Source: Prevotella sp. (GTDB lineage Bacteria > Bacteroidota > Bacteroidia > Bacteroidales > Bacteroidaceae). Taken from it: DNA of 40,625 nucleotides. A model generated the notes under the pieces. That model was not told the DNA's origin, did no database searches, and saw nothing but the letters and a program-made list of their open reading frames with translations. The position numbers were made by a program, and so were the translations under genes. Shown here one piece after another: positions 25,940 to 36,218 of the stretch. The DNA lies in NCBI GenBank assembly GCA_017477435.1, contig JAFUVV010000017.1:1-40625 (forward strand). Direction: 5' to 3'. Position 1 is the first letter of the stretch, and the number at the start of each line of letters is the position of its first letter.

Positions 25940-26755
25940 TTATTTCTTGTAGCACAGTGCTGCTCCGATGGCGGTGCAGAACTCGCTGTGAGTTGGTATG
26001 ACAAACTCTACGCCGTACATCCGCTCGAGGGCGGGGTAGACGCGTCGGCACTGCGGCAGGAGGGTGAGGTTGCCGATGAGAACGTATTTCTTTATCCCGC
26101 TGCCGAGCGAGGAGAGTATTGTCGACGAGCCTATGGTCTGCAGCACTGTGGTTATTATTCCGAGTGCTATGTCCTCGCGTGCGGCGTTGCTCTTGGCGTT
26201 TCCGAAGAGTGAGGCGGTAGCGTCGGAGGGCAGTCCGGGCAGTGGATGCGGACTGATGTCGCCTATCTGCACGTCGATGTTTGCAAGGTTGCCCCCGTCG
26301 GCGAGCTCGACGATTTGCTTTATGTCGTCGGTCTGAAGCATTATGCGCGCCAGTCCCATGAGCGTGCCTCCACCGATGCCGAGTCCTCCTATGTGGCGTA
26401 TGTCGTTGCCCTTGCACTGTACGAGCGATGTTCCCGTGCCCATGCTCACGACAATCATGTCGCCCGAGCCGGCCTGGTGGCGCGCCCCGAGTCCGTCGGC
26501 AAGAAACTCGCCGGCCTTCTCCGTGGGCAGTCCGTAGACGGGAGAGTCGATGTAGGCAGCGCCGACACCGGTTATCATCACCCGCTCAATGTCGCTGAGG
26601 CTGAGCTGGCAGTCGTTGAGGTATTTGCCGAAGGCGCCGTAGAGCGACGTGACGGGGTCGGTGGCCTTGATGCGGATGGGAGAGACGACGGCGCCATCCT
26701 CGCCGATACCAATGATTTTCGTCGTGCTGATGCCGACGTCGATGCCTATTATCAT
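25940..26755 (-). CDS. Type II pantothenate kinase-like protein
   Basis: 271 residues of the ASKHA fold. GIDVGISTTKI (phosphate-1 loop) opens the protein, SMGTGTSLVQ forms the phosphate-2 region, and GGLGIGGGTLMGL and VLIGNLTLLP follow. The family phosphorylates pantothenate at the first step of CoA synthesis and is closest to the type II (staphylococcal/eukaryotic) enzymes. It is monocistronic with a strong terminator and is divergent from the Nudix gene. Confidence 0.85.
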   Translation of the reverse strand: MIIGIDVGISTTKIIGIGEDGAVVSPIRIKATDPVTSLYGAFGKYLNDCQLSLSDIERVMITGVGAAYIDSPVYGLPTEKAGEFLADGLGARHQAGSGDMIVVSMGTGTSLVQCKGNDIRHIGGLGIGGGTLMGLARIMLQTDDIKQIVELADGGNLANIDVQIGDISPHPLPGLPSDATASLFGNAKSNAAREDIALGIITTVLQTIGSSTILSSLGSGIKKYVLIGNLTLLPQCRRVYPALERMYGVEFVIPTHSEFCTAIGAALCYKK

Positions 26756-26807
26756 AATGCTTGTGAGTTAAATTTTTGGCAAAAGTAAGAAATAATTGAG
26801 AAAGTCG

Positions 26808-26839
26808 TTGCATTAAATGAGAGATTATTATTATTTTTG
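26808..26839 (+). promoter_or_regulatory. Promoter of the Nudix gene
   Basis: GTTG (26808-26811), a 20-bp spacer and TATTTTTG (26832-26839). Transcription would start near 26846, 15 nt before the ATG. Confidence 0.6.
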
Positions 26840-26860
26840 TGGAAAATAATCTGGAAGTAT

Positions 26861-27250
26861 ATGAAAAAGAAGACTACACGCGTTGTCGGTGCAGTAGTGA
26901 AAGAAGGTGACAAATACCTTTGCATGCAGCGCCCGAGATCGAAGTACAGCTACATTTCCGAGCATTGGGAGTTTCCAGGCGGAAAGGTCGAGACGGGCGA
27001 GTCGGACCACGAGGCCCTCGTGCGCGAGATAAAAGAGGAGATGGACTGGGACGTCTTCGTGGGGCCGAAGATTGGCACGGTGGTGTGCGACTATCCCGAC
27101 TTCTCGGTCGAGATCACAGCCTACCTCTGCAAGGGTGGCGACACGGAGATGAAGCTCCTCGAGCACCTCGACGCCCGCTGGCTCACGCGCGACGAACTAG
27201 CCGACCTCAACTGGACCGAGGCCGACCGCATGTTGCTGCCGATGATTTGA
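26861..27250 (+). CDS. Nudix (MutT-like) hydrolase
   Basis: 129 residues. The Nudix box is GGKVETGESDHEALVREIKEE (read from about 41), preceded by WEFPGG, as in MutT and NudG, which sanitise oxidised or modified nucleotides. The glycine after REIKEE is Asp here (EEMDWD), a departure from the consensus. ATG 26861 is used; the upstream in-frame TTG lies inside the promoter. Confidence 0.88.
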   Translation: MKKKTTRVVGAVVKEGDKYLCMQRPRSKYSYISEHWEFPGGKVETGESDHEALVREIKEEMDWDVFVGPKIGTVVCDYPDFSVEITAYLCKGGDTEMKLLEHLDARWLTRDELADLNWTEADRMLLPMI

Positions 27251-27251
27251 A

Positions 27252-27923
27252 ATGAGCAGACTGGTTAGCATAGTAATTACATTCTTGTTTCTATGGAATG
27301 TGGATGCTTTTTCTCAAGAACAGAAAAAGCACGATATCAGTGTGTTCCTTTCGGCACGGGCCTCTGGCACTGAACATAGTTATTCAAAGATGCTGGAAAG
27401 ATATTATAATACAGAGAACCTATATTTTGAAGGTGAATGTTTTGACATTATTGGAGATTCTTATTTAGGGATTGGACTCGAGTATTCCTACAAGATAAAT
27501 AACCGTTTCGCAATAGGTCTTGTTTTTGGCTTTGACCATGCAAAAGGTGGTGGGATAGCACACTATGCCACTAATGATATGGAGAATAGTTATTCACAGG
27601 GAATGACAGAGGAAGGAATGCAGGAAGATTTCACAACAGAATATTTTAATATGTATGTGAAAAGTCAGCATCTATATGTTTTTCCTTCTGTGAAATATTA
27701 TTGGACCAAGCATCCCAAATTGAATGTTTATTCAAAGGCAGGTATAGGCATGAGCCGCCATAAAATCATAGATTGTGATGACAATAAGCGAATTAAAGGC
27801 CAGTTGTTTTATCAGCTTTCTTTATTTGCTCTGGAGCTGAGATCCAAGAATTTGGGCTTTTATTATGAACTTGGATATGGTCATCAGGGAGTGTTTATCT
27901 GTGGCTGGAAGTATTACTTGTAG
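27252..27923 (+). CDS. AT-rich outer-membrane beta-barrel protein, unknown function
   Basis: 223 residues with a signal peptide (about 1-21, ending DAFSQ). Alternating aromatic and polar residues and a final aromatic strand (FICGWKYYL) point to a small outer-membrane beta-barrel of the Bacteroidetes type. I recognise no specific family. It starts one base after the Nudix stop codon and its end overlaps the convergent B3/B4 gene by 10 bp. Its DNA is visibly AT-richer than all neighbours, with frequent AAA, TAT and TTT codons, which suggests recent acquisition. Confidence 0.65.
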   Translation: MSRLVSIVITFLFLWNVDAFSQEQKKHDISVFLSARASGTEHSYSKMLERYYNTENLYFEGECFDIIGDSYLGIGLEYSYKINNRFAIGLVFGFDHAKGGGIAHYATNDMENSYSQGMTEEGMQEDFTTEYFNMYVKSQHLYVFPSVKYYWTKHPKLNVYSKAGIGMSRHKIIDCDDNKRIKGQLFYQLSLFALELRSKNLGFYYELGYGHQGVFICGWKYYL

Positions 27924-28585
27924 ATAAAATAGTTCCCTCCGCTGCTGTTGCAATATTTCCGCAACAGCGTTAGTATGTATTCTGCATTTTCTCTTACGCT
28001 CTGCTCGTTGCCGTCGTAGCCATTGATGAGCACGAGCAGGTGGCGCGTGTCGAGGCCGATCTTCGTGCGCTCATGGTCGCTGGTGGGAGTGCCCACACCG
28101 CCCTGGGCATCGCGATAGACGGGCATGCCCTCGATGTTTATCTGTCCGCGGCCTATTCCTTCGTACGGCTCTCCGGCACGTCCGATGCCCAGCGTGAGCG
28201 TGTCGCCAACGAACTTAGAAGCATCGAATCCGCCAATGCTATATCCGAACCGCATGCTGGCAAGGTTGATAAGGTCTACGAGCGTGTCGCGCTGGTAGAG
28301 CTCCTTGCCTTGCACCACGCGGCGAATGAGTGCCTCGGCGGCGGGACGATAGCGTGAAGGGTCCTTCCCACACATCTTATACACCTGCCGTGTGGCGGCG
28401 ATGGCTGGCATGTCTTTGATAGTCACCGTGTTGAACCGATGGCGATAATCTTCTGAGAGCATCTCTATCTCGTCCCACAGGGGTTGTGAATATTCCGAAT
28501 TCTCTACCTCTGCCTCTACGCATGCACCCACGAAGCAGGGGCATGCCGTTTCTATTTCTCTGCTTACTACTATTTTCATCTTCAA
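27914..28585 (-). CDS. B3/B4 tRNA-binding domain protein
   Basis: 223 residues matching the B3/B4 domain of phenylalanyl-tRNA synthetase beta: ITATRQVYKMCGKDPSRYRP-type segment (AATRQVYKMCGKDPSRYRPA near 64-83), then LVDLINLASMRFGYSIGG. Stand-alone B3/B4 proteins are thought to edit misacylated tRNA or bind tRNA; the substrate is unknown here. It begins 2 bp after the ligA stop codon and is probably cotranscribed with ligA. Confidence 0.8.
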   Translation of the reverse strand: MKMKIVVSREIETACPCFVGACVEAEVENSEYSQPLWDEIEMLSEDYRHRFNTVTIKDMPAIAATRQVYKMCGKDPSRYRPAAEALIRRVVQGKELYQRDTLVDLINLASMRFGYSIGGFDASKFVGDTLTLGIGRAGEPYEGIGRGQINIEGMPVYRDAQGGVGTPTSDHERTKIGLDTRHLLVLINGYDGNEQSVRENAEYILTLLRKYCNSSGGNYFIYK

Positions 28586-28587
28586 GT

Positions 28588-30777
<2,190 letters not shown>

Positions 30778-30812
30778 TTAGTGGATTTTGTCGAAAATAA
30801 TGACAACAGATA

Positions 30813-30882
30813 AGCCCTACACCGTGACATTCCCGAGCCACGCATGTGGCACTTTTCGGGCATAGTGGCTCGGTGTAGGGCT
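30813..30882. repeat. Long-stem palindromic element
   Basis: AGCCCTACACCG (30813-30824) and CGGTGTAGGGCT (30871-30882) form a perfect 12-bp stem. Inside, GAGCCAC (30836-30842) can pair with GTGGCTC (30866-30872), or with GTGGC (30847-30851) in a local hairpin, and CCCGA with TCGGG. No T-run follows on either strand, so it is not a standard terminator. It lies between the ligA promoter and the end of the small-protein cluster. Confidence 0.6.
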
Positions 30883-30923
30883 CTCCTGTAGTCAGCGACA
30901 TGCATTGAAGCAGTCGCCAAAGG

Positions 30924-31196
30924 TCAGAAGAATCTTTTCTTTTTCTTGAATTTCCGATAGAGCTTCCATGCCAGCAATGTGGCGTCGAAGATACCCACGC
31001 TGGTGTTCATCAGCGCGTTTATCCGCTTCGAGGGCATGATGTTGCTCGTGGCTGCAGGCTTGTGGAACAGCGAGTTCCACATGTTCTTCATCTGTTTGTC
31101 GTCGTTGCGCAGCTCAGTGAGCAGTTGCTCCTTCCTCACTCTGATCTGCTCGAGCGAGTCGTAGGTCTGTACCTCTTTCAGGTCGTTAACTTCCAT
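30924..31196 (-). CDS. Conserved small protein, unknown function
   Basis: 90 residues: a charged helical N-terminus (LEQIRVRKEQLLTELRNDDK), then a middle Pro/Ser region, and a C-terminal hydrophobic segment (GIFDATLLAWKLYRKF) ending in a Lys-rich tail. This is consistent with peripheral or single-pass membrane association. It is the third gene of a YtxH/holin-like/this cluster. No function can be assigned. Confidence 0.7.
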   Translation of the reverse strand: MEVNDLKEVQTYDSLEQIRVRKEQLLTELRNDDKQMKNMWNSLFHKPAATSNIMPSKRINALMNTSVGIFDATLLAWKLYRKFKKKKRFF

Positions 31197-31202
31197 AATC
31201 GT

Positions 31203-31553
31203 TTAAGCGTCAATGAGTATTTCGGCGAGGAACTTCACAACAGGACGTTCAATCCACGCCTTTCGGTTGATCATCACAAGGGCAAGGATTGCGAGATAGA
31301 TGATGGCCACGATGACAAATCCCAAAGCAGTGCCCACAAGTGGCGACAGGGCATGGGCAAGGGCGAAGGAGAGGAAGATCGTGACAAAAATAGTTATTAT
31401 CGCAATCACCGAGAATATGGCGAGGGCGGTAATAAGCTTGACAACCTTCTCAATCACGTCGAGCTTGATATACTCTGTCTGCAGTCCGAGATAGTGCTTC
31501 ACTTTCTCGGCCAGCTGAGCAATGGTCTCTATGTTCTGGTCGTTGGAAAACAT
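31203..31553 (-). CDS. Phage-holin-like (DUF1469/Act_E type) membrane protein
   Basis: 116 residues from ATG 31553 (an in-frame GTG at 31577 is possible). A cytoplasmic helical N-terminus (NIETIAQLAEKVKHYL) precedes two long hydrophobic segments (LITALAIFSVIAIITIFV and ALGFVIVAIIYLAILALVMI) and a short tail. This pattern matches the holin-3-6 superfamily of host proteins, not a phage lysis holin. It is flanked by YtxH and a small conserved protein, a recurrent Bacteroidetes trio of envelope or stress type. Confidence 0.75.
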   Translation of the reverse strand: MFSNDQNIETIAQLAEKVKHYLGLQTEYIKLDVIEKVVKLITALAIFSVIAIITIFVTIFLSFALAHALSPLVGTALGFVIVAIIYLAILALVMINRKAWIERPVVKFLAEILIDA

Positions 31554-31626
31554 GATTCTGTTATGGTAGGTGATCACTCAAGAAAGTGCAGTCTGTCGAT
31601 CGACAGGGGTAGGGAAGGCTGCTCTC

Positions 31627-31845
31627 TTATTCTGCTATCTCTTCTGCAGCCTCCTTGATGTCGTCAACAAACTCTTCAACCTCGTTGCGGTTGAGCTTTA
31701 TGTTGTGCTTCTTGCAGAATTCGTCGACAGCGCCGTAGATGCGAGTGCGTGTGTCTTCACCCTTCTCTGGAGCCAGGAGAAGTCCGATGGCAGTGCCGGC
31801 AATGGCACCACTGATGAATGCTCCGAAATAAGCTAATGTTTTCAT
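31627..31845 (-). CDS. YtxH domain-containing protein
   Basis: 72 residues. FGAFISGAIAGTAIGLLLAPEKGEDTR is the YtxH signature (a glycine-rich helix followed by LLLAPxxG), then an amphipathic C-terminal helix (VEEFVDDIKEAAEEIAE). A small membrane-associated protein linked in other bacteria to general stress. First gene of the trio behind its own promoter. Confidence 0.85.
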   Translation of the reverse strand: MKTLAYFGAFISGAIAGTAIGLLLAPEKGEDTRTRIYGAVDEFCKKHNIKLNRNEVEEFVDDIKEAAEEIAE

Positions 31846-31920
31846 ATTACTTTCCTTTCTATAGTTTTAAAAAGTTGTCATTCGTCTCCCAGCGCTTTTC
31901 TTGCACGCCTGGATGTCTGG

Positions 31921-31951
31921 CAAAATTAGTAAAAGATTTCGTATGAGCAAT
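31921..31951 (-). promoter_or_regulatory. Promoter of the YtxH cluster
   Basis: Minus strand ATTG (31951-31948), a 19-bp spacer and TAATTTTG (31928-31921). The leader is about 70 nt. Confidence 0.65.
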
Positions 31952-32103
31952 GTTTAGAGTGTCATTTTATGTTAAAAAAACATTTTTATTTCCTTTTAAC
32001 AAACTTTAGGCAGTAAAAATGAATGATTTCTCAGAATTATTTGTAATTTCGCCGAAGATATGCATATAGCAACTAATCAATAACCAAATAATCAATTAAG
32101 AAA

Positions 32104-32595
32104 ATGAAGAAAAGTATTGTTATTTGTGCAGGTTTGTGCGTAGCACTTGCATTCACAGGTTGTAAATCGAGCGAGAGTGCCTACAAGAAGGCTTATGAGA
32201 GATCGAAGGCAGCTGAGGCAGCAGCCACTGTAGAGACTCAGCCACAGACACAAGCTCCCGTTGTGACTCCTCTTACTCCGGCTCCGGCAGCACAGACACA
32301 GGTGGTCAGCAGCGCCGACAACGTGAACGTTCGCACAGAGAGCCTGCAGGTAGTAAGCGGTTCTGGCCTTAAGAACTACAGCGTAGTGGTTGGTTCTTTC
32401 TCTGTGAAAGCTAATGCCGAAGGTCTGCAGCGTACGCTGAAGAGCGCAGGTTATGATGCACAGATCGCCTATAATGCAAGCCGCAACATGTATCGTGTCA
32501 TAGCATCGACATTTGCCGACAAGGGTAGCGCCGTCAGCAGCCGCGACAGCCTGCGCGACAGATATCCCGATGCATGGTTGCTTTTCAACAAATAA
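32104..32595 (+). CDS. SPOR-domain lipoprotein
   Basis: 163 residues. Signal peptide with lipobox FTGC (Cys20), so it is probably outer-membrane anchored. A Gln/Thr/Pro-rich linker (about 45-75) leads to a C-terminal SPOR domain (about 88-160; YSVVVGSFSVKANAEGLQ...YRVIASTF), which binds denuded peptidoglycan at division sites. A -7-like TAATTTCG lies at 32044-32051. ruvX follows 53 bp downstream. Confidence 0.88.
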   Translation: MKKSIVICAGLCVALAFTGCKSSESAYKKAYERSKAAEAAATVETQPQTQAPVVTPLTPAPAAQTQVVSSADNVNVRTESLQVVSGSGLKNYSVVVGSFSVKANAEGLQRTLKSAGYDAQIAYNASRNMYRVIASTFADKGSAVSSRDSLRDRYPDAWLLFNK

Positions 32596-32648
32596 TAAGG
32601 GTTGAATGGTTATCGCTTGTCCGTGGAGGCAGCGATTGACAGACGATA

Positions 32649-33068
32649 ATGGCGCGTATTCTCTCTATTGATTACGGAAAGAAACGTACAGGATTAGCAG
32701 TCACCGACCCGTTGCAGATTATTGCAAACGGGTTGGCGACTGTTTCAACATCTGAGCTTTTCGACTACATTGCGGCTTATGTGCAGCGCGAAGACGTTGA
32801 GCGGATTGTCGTGGGCGAGCCACGTCAGCCTAACGGTGCGCCGAGCGAGAACCATCTGAGGGTGATGCAGTTTGTGGCTACACTCCGACGTCGGCTGCCC
32901 AAGATGCCCGTGGAGCTCTACGACGAGCGATTCACGTCGGTGATGGCTCACCAGGCTCTCATCGCCGGAGGAGCAAAGAAAAAGACGCGGCAGGACAAGG
33001 CGCTCGTAGATGAAATAAGTGCAACCATCATCCTGCAGAGCTACATGGAGGCACGGAAAAGGAAGTAG
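32649..33068 (+). CDS. ruvX: YqgF/RuvX family nuclease (putative Holliday junction resolvase or pre-16S rRNA nuclease)
   Basis: 139 residues of the RNase H-like YqgF fold. SIDYGKKRTGLA near 6-17 holds the first catalytic Asp; VVGEPRQPNG, DERFTS and a late DEISA (Asp/Glu) supply the rest. In E. coli the family processes pre-16S rRNA 5' ends. It is followed by peptide deformylase 200 bp downstream, across a spacer with short hairpins and GTTAATTCG repeats. Confidence 0.9.
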   Translation: MARILSIDYGKKRTGLAVTDPLQIIANGLATVSTSELFDYIAAYVQREDVERIVVGEPRQPNGAPSENHLRVMQFVATLRRRLPKMPVELYDERFTSVMAHQALIAGGAKKKTRQDKALVDEISATIILQSYMEARKRK

Positions 33069-33268
33069 GCAAAATGAGCCTCACCCCCAGCCACTCTCCA
33101 AGGTGTGAGAGAAGTGCAATGTATACTTCAGGTAGTAATACTGCATGAAGAAGAAATAAAAGGCAAGTGATGAGACTTGCTCGCTATTTGTCAATTTGTT
33201 AATCCGTTCGCTCGAGCTCTACTCGATTATATGAGCGACAGCGAATCTTAAGAATTTATTAATTCGTA

Positions 33269-33832
33269 ATGGTTTTACCTATTTATATATATGGACAGCC
33301 GGTGCTTCGCAAGGAGTCGGTGGATATAGCTCCCGACTACCCGGAGCTTCCTCAGCTCATTGAGAACATGTTCGAGACTCTCACTGCCAGCGAGGGCGTC
33401 GGGCTTGCTGCACCGCAGATAGGGCTCAACATACGCGTGGCAGTAATCGACCTCGATGTGCTTTCCGACGATTTCCCTGAATACAAGGACTTCCGGCGGG
33501 CATACATAAATCCGCATATCATCGAGTTCGATGAAGACAGCCCCACCGAGACGATGGAGGAAGGATGCCTCTCGCTGCCAGGTATTCACGAGAACGTCAC
33601 CCGCCACACGCGCATCAGGGTGCAGTGGCAGGACCCCGATTTCACAAAACACGACGAATGGGTCGACGGCTATCTTGCCCGTGTCATGCAGCATGAGTTC
33701 GACCATCTCGATGCCCACATGTTCATCGACCGCATCTCGCCTCTGCGCCGGCAGCTCATCAAGGGCAAGCTGAAAGCCCTCCTGCAAGGAAAATACCGCT
33801 GCGGATACCGTACGAAACCAGCACGACGTTGA
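33269..33832 (+). CDS. def: Peptide deformylase
   Basis: 187 residues. Removes the formyl group from nascent N-terminal Met. All three motifs are intact: GVGLAAPQIG (43-52), EGCLSLPG (98-105, metal ligand C100) and QHEFDHLD (141-148, ligands H142 and H146 with catalytic E143). Its TGA stop overlaps the TTG start of the next gene. Confidence 0.96.
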   Translation: MVLPIYIYGQPVLRKESVDIAPDYPELPQLIENMFETLTASEGVGLAAPQIGLNIRVAVIDLDVLSDDFPEYKDFRRAYINPHIIEFDEDSPTETMEEGCLSLPGIHENVTRHTRIRVQWQDPDFTKHDEWVDGYLARVMQHEFDHLDAHMFIDRISPLRRQLIKGKLKALLQGKYRCGYRTKPARR

Positions 33833-35799
33833 AACGCATCATCATAATCCTCCTCACCATGCTGCCTCTCAGCATGAGGGCGCAGTACAACATCGACCGT
33901 CTGCTCACAAGTGGGCAGATGGCACTGCATTATGAGGATTATGTTCTTTCCATACAATACTTCAACCAGATCATCTCCCTCAAGCCACACCTCTACCTGC
34001 CTTGGCACCTCAGAGGTGTGGCTAAATATTATCTCGACGATTACGTCGGAGCAGAGAGCGATGCCACCGAGGCGTTGGAGCGCAATCCGTACGTGAAGGA
34101 AATCTACGACCTTCGCGCCATCTGTCGCATCCGCCAGCAACATTACGAGGACGCTATCGCCGACTATGACGTCGCCATACGCATGGGGCCGTCGGTGCAG
34201 AGCTATCGCTTCAATCGGGCCATCTGCCTGATGAATATCAAAGACTACGACCGCGCGCTCCTCGAGACCGATACCATTATCCGACGCTGGTCGTCGTCGG
34301 CAAACACCTATACCCTCAAGGCGGAGATATACCTCCAGATGGAGGATACGGTCAAGGCCACAGAGTGGCTCGACAAGAGCATCGAGCTCAATCCCTATGA
34401 TGCCGGCACATGGACCACCCGAGCCTTTATCAGCCTGTCGAGACAGAACTGGCGCGACGCCGACGAGCAGCTCTCGAAGGCCATCCACCTGAAGCCGAAG
34501 ACCGTGGGCAACTACCTCAACCGAGCCGTGGCACGAGTGAACTACAACAACCTGCGCGGCGCTATGGACGACTACGACATGGCCATCGACCTCGATCCCA
34601 CCAACTTCCTCGGCCACTACAACCGCGGACTGCTTCGCATGCAGCTCGGCGACGACAACCGTGCCATTGCCGATTTCGACTTCGTAGTGAAGATGGAGCC
34701 CGACAACTTCCTCGCAATATTCAACCGTGGCGTTCTCAACGACCGCACCGGGAACCTGCGCGAAGCCATCCGCGACTATACGACGGTGATAGATCAGTTC
34801 CCAAACTTCTGGACCGGACTTGCCAATCGCGCCAGCTGCTACCGACGGCTGGGCATGAAGAATCAGGCCGAGCTCGACGAGTTCCGCATTCTCAAGGCGC
34901 AGATGGACAAACACATAGGCATACAGCCCCGATGGAGCAAGGAGACACTGAAGAAGACACGTAAGCGCAGCGAGATCGACCCGGAGAAGTACAATCAGCT
35001 CGTAGTGGAAGACGAGCCGACGGTGGAGCATGAATACAAGAGCGAATATCGCGGGCATGTGCAGAACCGCCTCGTCGCCTCCTCTTACATGCCAATGTTC
35101 GAAGTGTCCTATCTGCCTTACCTCAACGGAGTAAACACCGCCCAGGTGTTCGACCACAACATCGAGCAGTTCAACACTCTCCACTCTCCCTCGTGCCGCC
35201 TCTACCTCACCTGCTCGCGCAACAATCTCGGGCAGGAGCAGTCGGACGCATTCTTCGCACTCATCGACACCCTCTCCGCACAGATCGACCGCACGCAGAA
35301 CATCCGCGAGAGTCTGCCGCTCGTCATGCAGAGGGCCATAGCCTACAGCGTCACGCAAGATTACTCGTCGGCCATCAACGACCTCACCGTCGTCCTCGCA
35401 AACGACAGCGCATCGGTGCTCGCCAGCTGGCAACGCGCCGTATGCCAGACGAAGATGAACGACTACAACTCCTCCGCCGGCAACGATGTCCACCTGCAGG
35501 TGCGACGAGCCACTGACGACATCACCCACGCCATCGCCATCGATGCAAAGAATCAGTACCTCTACTACGACCGCGGATGCATGCGGGCAGCGCAGAGAAA
35601 CTACGAAGCTGCCATCGCCGACTTCACCCAGGCCATTGCCCTCGACCCGCTGTTCGCCGAGGCCTACTACAACCGCGGCATCGCCTATTCCGACGCAGGC
35701 AAAAAGGAGGAGGCTGTACAAGACCTCAGCAAGGCCGGCGAACTCGGTATCTACGATGCCTACAGCATCATAAAGCGCGTGACAGGCGACAAGAAATAA
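33829..35799 (+). CDS. Exported tetratricopeptide-repeat protein
   Basis: 656 residues from a TTG start that overlaps the def stop codon by 3 bases (translational coupling). A signal peptide (about 1-18, ending SMRAQ) is followed by about eight TPR-like units (N-rich YNRGLLRMQLGDDNRAIADFD type) across residues 22-350. A non-repeat, charged region with many Arg/Lys follows (about 355-470), then more TPR units near the C-terminus (YYDRGCMRAAQRNYEAAIAD). Likely a periplasmic protein-interaction scaffold. No enzymatic motif is seen. Confidence 0.87.
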   Translation: MKRIIIILLTMLPLSMRAQYNIDRLLTSGQMALHYEDYVLSIQYFNQIISLKPHLYLPWHLRGVAKYYLDDYVGAESDATEALERNPYVKEIYDLRAICRIRQQHYEDAIADYDVAIRMGPSVQSYRFNRAICLMNIKDYDRALLETDTIIRRWSSSANTYTLKAEIYLQMEDTVKATEWLDKSIELNPYDAGTWTTRAFISLSRQNWRDADEQLSKAIHLKPKTVGNYLNRAVARVNYNNLRGAMDDYDMAIDLDPTNFLGHYNRGLLRMQLGDDNRAIADFDFVVKMEPDNFLAIFNRGVLNDRTGNLREAIRDYTTVIDQFPNFWTGLANRASCYRRLGMKNQAELDEFRILKAQMDKHIGIQPRWSKETLKKTRKRSEIDPEKYNQLVVEDEPTVEHEYKSEYRGHVQNRLVASSYMPMFEVSYLPYLNGVNTAQVFDHNIEQFNTLHSPSCRLYLTCSRNNLGQEQSDAFFALIDTLSAQIDRTQNIRESLPLVMQRAIAYSVTQDYSSAINDLTVVLANDSASVLASWQRAVCQTKMNDYNSSAGNDVHLQVRRATDDITHAIAIDAKNQYLYYDRGCMRAAQRNYEAAIADFTQAIALDPLFAEAYYNRGIAYSDAGKKEEAVQDLSKAGELGIYDAYSIIKRVTGDKK

Positions 35800-35842
35800 C
35801 CCCATCTGACCTCTCTAAACAGTAGAAAAAAAAAGGTAATGA

Positions 35843-36102
35843 TATAGCTGTTGGCACAGGAAGCCCCCAATGGGGCGACAGAATACAGGCAGGTGGTGAA
35901 GCGAACGAAGTGAGCGAAACCCCTGCTAACAGCAGCCAGTGTATATAGAGTGCTGAAAGTACGACAGAACCGCCTCTTGCAAATTTATTCTGTCACCCTT
36001 TCAGGGTTCATATACAAAATCACAACAATAGCAGGGGTTTCGCTACACTCCACCCCTGCCTGTAATCTCACCACCCCTTCGGGGCTTGTGCCAATTGCTA
36101 TA
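35843..36102. repeat. Large nested inverted-repeat element
   Basis: The outer arms 35843-35927 and 36030-36102 are imperfect reverse complements: both contain AGCCCC-type stems, ACAGGCAGG/CCTGCCTGT and GCGAAACCCCTGCT/AGCAGGGGTTTCGC. A second inverted repeat is nested inside: GTATAT (35941-35946) with ATATAC (36010-36015), CTGAAAG (35953-35959) with CTTTCAG (35998-36004), and GACAGAA (35963-35969) with TTCTGTC (35988-35994). No coding capacity. It resembles REP-type repeats seen in other Bacteroidetes. It occupies most of the 35800-36218 spacer. Confidence 0.7.
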
Positions 36103-36218
36103 TTATTGCCAAAAAAAAAGACCCATCCCTAATACCTCCCTGGGGAGGAAGACTATTAGGCTAAATGCTAAACGTTAAAAGGTTAAATGTTGAACTAATC
36201 ATAATTTTCAACTTTATT

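Noticed and set aside
31203-31553. Phage lysis cassette, because of the holin-like protein
   Set aside because: No endolysin or phage gene is nearby. The YtxH/holin-like/small-protein trio is a chromosomal Bacteroidetes arrangement.
33670-35805. 711-codon open frame antisense to the TPR gene
   Set aside because: It mirrors the real TPR gene, whose signal peptide, repeats and overlap with def are convincing. The antisense protein has no recognisable domain.
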